Positions 23,948 to 30,963 of a DNA stretch of 32,492 nt are shown here, one piece after another. Made by a program: the position numbers and the translations under genes. The DNA lies in the NCBI GenBank assembly GCA_047630355.1, contig JBLHXN010000027.1:1-32492 (forward strand). Direction: 5' to 3'. The notes under the pieces were generated by a model. It was not told where the DNA came from. It saw only the letters and a program-made list of their open reading frames with translations, and made no database searches. Source of the DNA: JANQUM01 sp047630355. GTDB lineage: Bacteria > Bacteroidota > Bacteroidia > Cytophagales > Spirosomataceae. The first letter of the stretch is position 1. Each line of letters starts with the position of its first letter.

Positions 23948-24883
23948 ATGAAAAATATATTTCTCTTACTATTCCTTTTGGTATCAACATTCGCTTTTTC
24001 TCAGAAGAAAAAAGACGTTGAAGCGATAAAACAACTTGGCGGATGTTTTGAAGTGGACTTTAAATACGCCGAAACGTTTTCGCCCATCAAAGATTACGAA
24101 TTTCACGACCGTTATACTGCTTCGGCGGTAGAGTTATCATTACCCATTGAAGTGTCAAAAGACAAATATGTGATTCAACATTTATTAGTTGTGAATGATA
24201 CCATGATTATCAAACATTGGCGGGAAGATTGGGTGTACGAAAATCGCGACGTATTACAATTTGAAGGCGATAGTAAATGGAGCAAAACCACCGTGAATGC
24301 GAAAGCAGCGAAGGGAACGTGGACGCAAAAGGTGTACGGCACCACCGACGAACCCCGCTACGAAGGTTTTGCTACGTGGACGCACGCCGACGGGGTTTCG
24401 CAATGGTACGATGTAGCTGCTTCGCCGCTTCCCCGCCGGGAATATACTAAAAGAAAAGACTACAATATCATGGCTCGTGGCAACCGCATTTCTATTCATA
24501 AAGATGGCTACACGCACGAACAGGATAACGATAAAATTAAGCGTGAAGGAAAATCCCGAACACTCATCGCTTCTGAAAAAGGGTATAACGTTTACACCAA
24601 AGCCGATGCGAAGAAATGCAGGGTAGCTGAAGAATGGTGGGACAAAAATCAGGCATTTTGGAAAGACGTGAACCGTGCCTGGGAAACCGTACTGGCGAGT
24701 AAGAGTTCAATATTTGAGTTGAAGAGTTTTGTACGGACAAAAATGTTATACGTCACGTTAGGGAATTTAGAGAAGGAAGGGCTGAGTAGCGAAGAAAACT
24801 ACGCTCAGGCGGTAAAGGTATTAGATAAATTTCTTCAGAATACTACCACCGAAGAACTCGTTGGTCAGCTAAAAGAAGGGTGA
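23948..24883 (+). CDS. DUF6607-like exported protein
   Basis: 311 aa. A signal peptide (FLLLFLLVSTFAFS) precedes KKKDVEAIKQLGGCFEVDFKYAETFSPIKDYEF. The conserved blocks IKHWREDWVYENRDVLQFEGD, GTWTQKVYGTTDEPRYEGFATW, LPRREYTKRKDYN and EQDNDKI match my memory of DUF6607, a Bacteroidota family that travels with HmuY and TonB haem receptors. The C-terminal third is helical. It is the last gene of the operon, followed 41 bases later by a strong terminator. The molecular function is unknown; the linkage suggests haem processing in the envelope. Confidence 0.8.
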   Translation: MKNIFLLLFLLVSTFAFSQKKKDVEAIKQLGGCFEVDFKYAETFSPIKDYEFHDRYTASAVELSLPIEVSKDKYVIQHLLVVNDTMIIKHWREDWVYENRDVLQFEGDSKWSKTTVNAKAAKGTWTQKVYGTTDEPRYEGFATWTHADGVSQWYDVAASPLPRREYTKRKDYNIMARGNRISIHKDGYTHEQDNDKIKREGKSRTLIASEKGYNVYTKADAKKCRVAEEWWDKNQAFWKDVNRAWETVLASKSSIFELKSFVRTKMLYVTLGNLEKEGLSSEENYAQAVKVLDKFLQNTTTEELVGQLKEG

Positions 24884-24924
24884 AATTGTTTTGTACGATT
24901 AGAGTTAATGGTTAGGTCAAATGT

Positions 24925-24957
24925 ATTGGCGGGAGTTGCTTAACTCTCGCCAATTTT
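24925..24957 (+). terminator. Rho-independent terminator of the haem operon
   Basis: A 13-bp stem (24925-24937 with 24942-24954, arms ATTGGCGGGAGTT and AACTCTCGCCAAT, one G-T pair) with a 4-base loop (GCTT), followed by T residues. It lies 41 bases after the DUF6607-like stop. Confidence 0.8.
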
Positions 24958-24982
24958 ATGTGCGGGTATTTTTTACAATACT

Positions 24983-25156
24983 TTACTCAACGCCCGTGAG
25001 AGATGCAATCTTAGTATCGTCAAAGTTAGTTTGAGCTATCATGGTTTTGACATACTGCAATGTCTTTTCTTCCATGCCCTGCTTTTTACCGATCTTGTGT
25101 TCTCTCTAGAGTAAATTGCTTAATTCCCACGGTTCTTTTTGGTTTGTGAAACTCAC
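24983..25156 (-). pseudogene. Broken C-terminal fragment, Rpn/PD-(D/E)XK transposase-family-like
   Basis: After an in-frame TAG (25106-25108) the minus strand reads REHKIGKKQGMEEKTLQYVK, then TMIAQTNFDDTKIASLTGVE and a stop at 24983. The KGME-K-type run followed by a helix and a DD-KIASLTG helix-turn resembles the C-terminal tail of Rpn-family nucleases/putative transposases, abundant in Cytophagales. Upstream of the TAG the frame continues as TNQKEPWELSNLL. No catalytic domain remains. The fragment overlaps the GH15 stop by four bases. It is probably dead, since its start and nuclease domain are missing. Confidence 0.45.
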
Positions 25157-26955
25157 TTTATAATATTCATTACATCATTTTCTTCCGATGAACCGCCGGA
25201 GAAGTTAATAGCGGTTTCTATCAAGGCAAGGTGTGAATAAGCTTGCGGGAAATTACCGAGCAAACGCTTTGTTTTAAAATCGATGTCTTCGCTGAAAAGC
25301 CCTAAGTGATTACTGTAGGAAAGTAACTGGTCAAACATATCTTTAGCTTTCTTTTTGTGTCCGATTTTGTAAAGACTGTTGATAAACCAAAAAGAACAAA
25401 TTGTGAACGATGAAGAAGGTAAACCGAAGTCATCTTCGTTTTTATAGCGGTACATCAGTCCGTCATTGCAAAGTTCCTTTTCGGTGGCAAGTACGGTGCT
25501 CACGTACCGTGAATCCATGGCGTCAATGAAACCGTAGCTTTCCATGAGTAAAGTAGAAGCATCCAAATCTGAAGAGCCGTATGACTGTACAAAGGCTTTT
25601 TTCTCTTCGTTCCAGGCTTTTTCGTGAATTTCGCTTGCTATCTCGTCTCGCAACGCCTTCCACTTTTCCATTTTTTGGGTTTTGTGTAGTAAGTCGGCAA
25701 TCTTTATTCCCCGGTCTACCGCAACCCAGCAAAGTAATTTTGAGAAAGTAAAATGCCGTTCTTCGGTTCGGAACTCCCAAATTCCTTTATCAGCTTTCTG
25801 CCAATTGTTTTTGACAATATCAACAGTAGTTTTGGTGATTGTCCAAAGTTCTTCGCTGTTAAAAAGACTCTTCTCAAATTTTTCAAATAACTGATGAATA
25901 ACATCCATCAAAATGCCGTAAATATCGTTTTGGGTTTGCTCATAGGCAGCATTTCCGATACGAACGGGCTTGCTTTCTTTGTAACCGTCAAGGTGGTCAA
26001 GAATTATTTCGGTGAGTTTTTTTTGACCGTCAATGCCGTACATGATTTGCATTTTTTCGTCTTTGTTCGGTACAAGGCTGACGATAAATTTCAGGAAATT
26101 TTCGGCAACCTGATCGTGCCCCAATCCCGATACAACTTTAATGACCATACTCGCATCCCGAATCCAGCAAAAACGGTAATCCCAGTTTCTGACTTCACCG
26201 ATTGTCTCGGGGAGTGATGTGGTAGCGGCGGCAAGTACAGCTCCGGTTTTGTCAAAAGTCAGCATCTTTAATGTCAATGCTGATCGCAAAATTTCTTTGT
26301 TATAAAAATTGTAACTTGTGGTACTTTCTGACCAGTTTAACCAGTAAACACGAGTACGTTGCATTTTAAGATATACGCGTTCTACGCTCTGTTGAAGTAG
26401 CTTTTCGTTGTAGCTAATCAGGAAATAAGCGTTTTCCTCCAAAATAAGTTCTCCACCACTCAGGATGGTATCGTAATCAAAAGAAGAGTATAGATAGACA
26501 GAGTCGTAAGGGCCGGTCTTGGTCTTCGTTTTTATGTATTCCCCTTTGTTTTGGGTGTAAACTTCTTCTTTTGCGTAAAGTAATTTTGGATTATATTTAA
26601 CCCGAAATTTGGGTTCTCCTTTTATCTTCTTTACGTACCTGACCACCTCGGCGGGGGCGTGGTATTTATCATCACCTTCTTTGTAGCGGGGCATAAAGTC
26701 TATGAACTCAAAACCATCGCTGCCGTTATCAAATTCAGTGACTAAAATGGTGGTATTCGGTATGTATTTCTGATTGGTTTTATACGAATCGCCAACCAAT
26801 ATGTCGAAACTTCCGCCTTTTTCTTCGTCCAGAATTCGGGCGAAAACAGAAGCAGAATCAAACTGAGGCAGGCAGCACCATTCGATATCTCCGTGTTTAC
26901 TAATAAGGGCGGCACTTTGGCAATTTCCAATGATTCCGTAATCCAGGTTGGTCAT
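25153..26955 (-). CDS. Glycoside hydrolase family 15 protein (glucoamylase/trehalase-like)
   Basis: 600 aa, cytosolic (no signal peptide). The N-terminal beta-sandwich begins LDYGIIGNCQSAALISKHGDIEWCCLPQFDSASVFARIL, the hallmark of bacterial GH15 enzymes. The (alpha/alpha)6 barrel follows, with WDYRFCWIRDASM around residue 260 and GIWEFRTEERHFTFSKLLCWVAVDRG further on, the latter carrying a Glu in the usual place for the catalytic acid. The end has the typical SHLALIETAINFSG. Members hydrolyse alpha-glucosidic bonds; some bacterial ones are trehalases. The gene is divergent from a trehalose-6-phosphate synthase/phosphatase fusion, which favours trehalose or a trehalose-related glucan as substrate. 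Confidence 0.88.
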   Translation of the reverse strand: MTNLDYGIIGNCQSAALISKHGDIEWCCLPQFDSASVFARILDEEKGGSFDILVGDSYKTNQKYIPNTTILVTEFDNGSDGFEFIDFMPRYKEGDDKYHAPAEVVRYVKKIKGEPKFRVKYNPKLLYAKEEVYTQNKGEYIKTKTKTGPYDSVYLYSSFDYDTILSGGELILEENAYFLISYNEKLLQQSVERVYLKMQRTRVYWLNWSESTTSYNFYNKEILRSALTLKMLTFDKTGAVLAAATTSLPETIGEVRNWDYRFCWIRDASMVIKVVSGLGHDQVAENFLKFIVSLVPNKDEKMQIMYGIDGQKKLTEIILDHLDGYKESKPVRIGNAAYEQTQNDIYGILMDVIHQLFEKFEKSLFNSEELWTITKTTVDIVKNNWQKADKGIWEFRTEERHFTFSKLLCWVAVDRGIKIADLLHKTQKMEKWKALRDEIASEIHEKAWNEEKKAFVQSYGSSDLDASTLLMESYGFIDAMDSRYVSTVLATEKELCNDGLMYRYKNEDDFGLPSSSFTICSFWFINSLYKIGHKKKAKDMFDQLLSYSNHLGLFSEDIDFKTKRLLGNFPQAYSHLALIETAINFSGGSSEENDVMNIIK

Positions 26956-27162
26956 TTATATGTCAATAAGGTAAATATAAGGAAAATACAAATAAGTCAA
27001 TTCGGCGATAGAAATAAAGCTTAGCATTATAAATACTGATTTGACTCTCCAATGTTTCCTACTTCAACGTGGAATAATGAAGTTCGCAAAGATTTGTCTT
27101 TGTAATATTAGACTAATGAGGGACATTTTTTTAGCTTTGAATAAAAGATATTCTACGTAACC

Positions 27163-29367
27163 ATGAGCAAAACAATAATAGTTTCCAACAGATTACCCCT
27201 TTCACTCGCCATCGAAAATGGCGAAGTAACCGCTTCTCCGAGCGTAGGAGGTTTGGCAACAGGCCTTAAATCAGTACATACTGAAGGTAACGGGATTTGG
27301 CTTGGTTGGAGCGGACTTATTGACTCTGAGATTGACGAAACAATAAAACCCAAAGTTGAAAATGCTTTGGTGGAACAAAAGTGCGGTTCCGTATCATTAA
27401 CGCAAGAAGAAGTAGATGGTTTTTACTTCGGTTTCAGTAACAGAACCCTCTGGCCGCTGTTTCACTATTTCACCGAATTTACTGAATTTACGAACGACGA
27501 TTGGGAAACCTACAAACGAGTAAACCAAAAATTTGCCGATTTGATTGTAGAGCACGCCGATATTGGAGATCAGATATGGGTGCACGATTACCAATTATTG
27601 TTGGTGCCAAATATGGTTAGGGAGAAACAGCCGGATGTTAAAATTGGCTTTTTCCTTCACATTCCGTTTCCGTCTTACGAAGTTTTTCGCATTCTGCCGT
27701 GGCGGGAAGAAATTCTTGAAGGTATGCTTGGTGCTGACCTGATTGGTTTTCATACGTACGCTTACGAAAGGCATTTTTTAAGTGCGGTGCAACGGCTTTT
27801 AGGGTGTGACATGGAGTTCAACACCATTCTGTACGATACCCGTTTAGTAAAGGTAGAAGCATTCCCGATGGGAATTGACTTCAAGAAATTCAACTCCACG
27901 GCGTTGGCTCAGCAGGAGATATCCAAGAGCGAGCGGTCGGAGATTCAACAAAGCATTGACAAGCACTTCGAAATAAAAGGAAAGTCATCATTCATTTTGA
28001 GCATAGATCGTTTGGATTACACGAAAGGTATCGCAAACCGATTATTGGCATTTGAATATTTCTTGGAAAAATATCCCGATTACGCTGGAAAAGTCCGTTT
28101 GGTAATGTTGGCGGTTCCGAGCCGGTCAAACGTACCGCAATATCAGGATTTGAAGAACGAAATTGATCAATTGGTTGGACGAATCAACGGAAAGTTCTCT
28201 GATGTTAATTGGACTCCCATCTGGTATTTTTACCGCTCCATGCCGTTTGAAAACCTGATTGACTTATACTCTTCCTGCGATATTGCATTAATTACGCCCG
28301 TTCGGGACGGGATGAACCTCGTGGCGAAAGAGTACATCGCCTGTCGGACTGATGATACCGGAGTGCTGATATTGAGTGAAATGGCGGGAGCGGCAAACGA
28401 ACTGACCGAAGCTCTCATTATCAACCCGAATAACTTTGATCAGGTATCTGATGCCATTAAGCAGGCAATCGAAATGCCGGTAGAAGAGCAAAAAGAACGA
28501 AATAAAGTGATGCGGGAGCGAATTTCTCGTTACAACGTAGAACGTTGGGCAACAGAATTTCTGCAAAACCTCACCGACATGCGGACGTGGCAGCAGGCTC
28601 AGGAGGCAACTAAGATAAACGAGAAAGTTGAAAAAGAACTCGTCCGTGATTTTCACAGCAGTTCTCAACGAATGATATTTTTGGATTACGACGGCACGCT
28701 GTCGAGGTTTTTTAAGAAACCCTCAGACGCCAAACCTACGCCCGAACTGTTTGAAATATTAGACGCAATTCAGGAAAATCCTAAAAATAACCTAACGCTT
28801 ATCACGGGGCGGGACAAAGAGATATTCACCAAATGGTTCGGGCATAAACCGTACACCTTGATTTGCGAACATGGACTTTGGCAAAAAACCGGCGACGAAG
28901 AATGGCGGATTTTAGAGCAAGTTTCCAACAGTTGGTTTGAAGTTATTTATCCAATTATCGAGCGTTTCATTGATCGAACGCCCGGTTCGAGTCTTGAAAT
29001 TAAGAACTACTCGTTGGCGTGGCATTATCGCAACGTCGATCCGGTTTTAGGGGAAAATAAAGCCAGCGAACTGAAAGCTACTATTCAACCATTGATTGCC
29101 AACCACGACCTCGAAATTATGGACGGCGATAAGGTGCTGGAAGTAAAAGTGAGCGGCGTAAACAAAGGACGTGCTTCCACAAGATGGACGATGGAACACG
29201 AACACGATTATATCATTGCCATAGGAGACGACTGGACGGACGAATTTATGTTCAGAGATTTGCCCGAAAATGCTGTAACCATCAAAGTCGGAAATAAGAA
29301 AACCGTAGCTCGTTACCGTTTGAAAGATACCAAAGCAGTTTACGCGTTTTTAAGGAAATTGATTTGA
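27163..29367 (+). CDS. Bifunctional trehalose-6-phosphate synthase / trehalose-6-phosphate phosphatase
   Basis: 734 aa. Residues ~1-475 are a GT20 (OtsA) domain: IVSNRLPLS at the N-terminus, GGLATGLKSVH, VWVHDYQLLLVPNM-like IWVHDYQLL, GFFLHIPFPSYEVFR, SIDRLDYTKGI and ALITPVRDGMNLVAKEYIA. Residues ~500-734 are a HAD phosphatase (OtsB) with motif I DYDGT at 508-512, LITGRD, and IAIGDDWTDEFMF. Together they convert UDP-glucose and glucose-6-phosphate to trehalose. The OtsA-OtsB fusion is common in Bacteroidota. The divergent GH15 gene probably degrades the product, making a turnover pair for osmotic or drying stress. The ATG at 27163 opens directly onto the conserved N-terminus. Confidence 0.95.
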   Translation: MSKTIIVSNRLPLSLAIENGEVTASPSVGGLATGLKSVHTEGNGIWLGWSGLIDSEIDETIKPKVENALVEQKCGSVSLTQEEVDGFYFGFSNRTLWPLFHYFTEFTEFTNDDWETYKRVNQKFADLIVEHADIGDQIWVHDYQLLLVPNMVREKQPDVKIGFFLHIPFPSYEVFRILPWREEILEGMLGADLIGFHTYAYERHFLSAVQRLLGCDMEFNTILYDTRLVKVEAFPMGIDFKKFNSTALAQQEISKSERSEIQQSIDKHFEIKGKSSFILSIDRLDYTKGIANRLLAFEYFLEKYPDYAGKVRLVMLAVPSRSNVPQYQDLKNEIDQLVGRINGKFSDVNWTPIWYFYRSMPFENLIDLYSSCDIALITPVRDGMNLVAKEYIACRTDDTGVLILSEMAGAANELTEALIINPNNFDQVSDAIKQAIEMPVEEQKERNKVMRERISRYNVERWATEFLQNLTDMRTWQQAQEATKINEKVEKELVRDFHSSSQRMIFLDYDGTLSRFFKKPSDAKPTPELFEILDAIQENPKNNLTLITGRDKEIFTKWFGHKPYTLICEHGLWQKTGDEEWRILEQVSNSWFEVIYPIIERFIDRTPGSSLEIKNYSLAWHYRNVDPVLGENKASELKATIQPLIANHDLEIMDGDKVLEVKVSGVNKGRASTRWTMEHEHDYIIAIGDDWTDEFMFRDLPENAVTIKVGNKKTVARYRLKDTKAVYAFLRKLI

Positions 29368-29377
29368 GGTGGGATGA

Positions 29378-29396
29378 ATTGCTCCATCGGAGCAAT
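29378..29396. repeat. Hairpin element, probable dispersed repeat
   Basis: ATTGCTCC-ATC-GGAGCAAT is an 8-bp perfect stem with a 3-base loop, immediately followed by TATATTTGTAG. It lies 11 bases after the trehalose gene stop and has no U-tract, so it is a poor terminator. Elements of this look (GGAGCAA then TATTTGTAG) recur through Cytophagales genomes as far as I recall. TATATTTG (29396-29403) also matches a -7 box and could serve the DUF2442 gene, though no -33 is well spaced. Confidence 0.5.
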
Positions 29397-29427
29397 ATAT
29401 TTGTAGAAAGTTGATTACGAAGAAACT

Positions 29428-29700
29428 ATGAATGCAGTTATAGAGAAAGCGAAATACCCCAAAAACTATATATTAGAAATCGCATTTGCTGATGGAAAAA
29501 TTAGCCAAGTCGATTTTGAGCCGTTTCTTACAAGTGATATACCAAAGTACCTAAAGGTTTGCCAGCAAAAAGAACTATTTAAGAAGTTTCACATTACCCA
29601 CGGAAACGTGGTTTGGGGCGAAGATTGGGATTTGATTTTTCCGAGCGAACAGTTGTACGAAGGTAAGATAACGCTAAGGCAGTCATCCGTTTCGCTTTAG
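29428..29700 (+). CDS. DUF2442 domain protein
   Basis: 90 aa, cytosolic. The layout fits DUF2442: ILEIAFADGKISQVDFEPFL, then FKKFHITHGNVVWGEDWDLIFPSEQLYE. This small fold is often encoded beside DUF4160 or toxin-antitoxin-like partners. Here the partner candidate is the short minus-strand gene whose stop overlaps its own by three bases, tail to tail. Function unknown. Confidence 0.8.
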   Translation: MNAVIEKAKYPKNYILEIAFADGKISQVDFEPFLTSDIPKYLKVCQQKELFKKFHITHGNVVWGEDWDLIFPSEQLYEGKITLRQSSVSL

Positions 29701-29876
29701 TGTTTTTCAAAGATTAGCATTTTCTCTTCTTCGTAATCAACAACTAAGTCCGAAAGCAAATCCAGCTCAATAAAATCTTTATCATCAATTGGTGTTTCAT
29801 TCCCTACTGTTTTTAGCAACTCTTCTATGCGAGCGGTAACGGCTTGGTATTCTTTTTGAGTTTTAATTTTTCTCAT
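29697..29876 (-). CDS. 59-aa HigA N-terminus-like small protein
   Basis: ATG at 29876, TAA at 29697-29699. The product MRKIKTQKEYQAVTARIEEL is followed by LLKTVG, then IDDKDFIELDLLSDLVVDYEEEK. That is the pattern of the N-terminal region of HigA-type antitoxins (EY..A..RI..L, then EL.LL..LV..YE), but the helix-turn-helix that should follow is missing. It may be a natural short form or an antitoxin cut at its DNA-binding domain. It converges with DUF2442 and overlaps it at the stops. No ribosome-binding site was assessed as decisive. It is too short for many gene finders. Confidence 0.6.
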   Translation of the reverse strand: MRKIKTQKEYQAVTARIEELLKTVGNETPIDDKDFIELDLLSDLVVDYEEEKMLIFEKH

Positions 29877-29976
29877 ACTAATGGGTTTATCAATAGAAAG
29901 GTCGGTAATTTTCTCTATCTGAATAAGTATCGAAATCAGTTTTCAAAATACCTAATATCCACCCTATCTTTACGCC

Positions 29977-30804
29977 ATGAATTACATTGAACTTACCGTT
30001 ACCACGGAAGATGATTTTGTGGAAATAATTATCGCTGAACTTGCTGAACTCGGCTTCGATTCATTCATCGAAACCGACGATGGTGTGCAAGCCTACATTC
30101 CTGAACCTGATTTTCGGGATGCTGCCGTGAAGCAATTACTGGAAAGCTACGCTGACAGAACTTCCATTTCATACAGCATCAAAGGAATTGCCCAACAAAA
30201 CTGGAATGCTGAGTGGGAAAAGCATTTTGAGCCGATTGAAGTGACAGATAAAGTTTATGTCCGGGCGGCTTTTCACTCGCCAAATCCTGATTTTAAATAT
30301 AATATTGTCATTACGCCGAAAATGTCGTTCGGGACGGGGCATCATGAAACTACCTCGATGGTGATGGAGCTACAATTGGGTATTGATCACCAAGATAAAA
30401 CTGTACTCGATGTAGGAACCGGAACAGGTATTTTATCCATTCTCGCTGCTAAACTGGGAGCTTCTGAAATCAAAGCATTTGACATTGACGAATGGTCGGT
30501 GGAAAACACTGAGGAGAATCAGCAACTCAATAACGTTCCGAATATGAGCGTTCGGTTGGGGACAATCCAAGACGAACCCACTGCTGTGTACGACATTGTG
30601 TTGGCAAATATCAATCGCAATATTCTACTCGACGAAATTCCGGTTTACGCAACTTTTATGCAATCGGGTGGTTATTTGATAGTTAGCGGTTTCTATAAAC
30701 ACGATGAGCCTGGTATTCAGGAAGTTGCTCAGCAGAACGGTCTCGAAAAAATTGACTCCAGAAGTAAGAATCAGTGGGCAGCGGTCGTTTTTAAAAAGCA
30801 CTAA
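29977..30804 (+). CDS. prmA: Ribosomal protein L11 methyltransferase
   Basis: 275 aa. The N-terminal substrate-recognition domain (MNYIELTVTTEDDFVEIIIAELAELGFDSFIE) is the short Bacteroidota form. The catalytic domain has the pre-motif MSFGTGHHETTSMVMELQL, the SAM-binding motif I LDVGTGTGILSILAAK around 145-160, the acidic AFDIDEWSVENT, and the NINRNILLDEI motif IV near 210. It methylates L11 in the cytosol. The gene appears to be transcribed alone; flanking genes are unrelated. Confidence 0.93.
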   Translation: MNYIELTVTTEDDFVEIIIAELAELGFDSFIETDDGVQAYIPEPDFRDAAVKQLLESYADRTSISYSIKGIAQQNWNAEWEKHFEPIEVTDKVYVRAAFHSPNPDFKYNIVITPKMSFGTGHHETTSMVMELQLGIDHQDKTVLDVGTGTGILSILAAKLGASEIKAFDIDEWSVENTEENQQLNNVPNMSVRLGTIQDEPTAVYDIVLANINRNILLDEIPVYATFMQSGGYLIVSGFYKHDEPGIQEVAQQNGLEKIDSRSKNQWAAVVFKKH

Positions 30805-30963
30805 TCAATGTGCAGATACATGATTTTGTGACAGATATCGTGTCTGAAAACCAGATTTAATTACAATCAAACCAATATATCTTTAACGGTTTGATAGGCA
30901 ATTGAGTGGATATACTGACATCAGATATCCAAAATCAGACATCACATTATTTAGCCAAAACCT

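Noticed and set aside
27132..27139. TAGCTTTG as the -7 of the trehalose synthase promoter
   Set aside because: It fits TAnnTTTG and is well placed before the start, but no TTG lies about 19-21 bases upstream, so I do not list it as a promoter.
29965..29972. TATCTTTA before prmA as a promoter element
   Set aside because: It is only four bases from the ATG, would give a leaderless message, and has a mismatch and no good -33.
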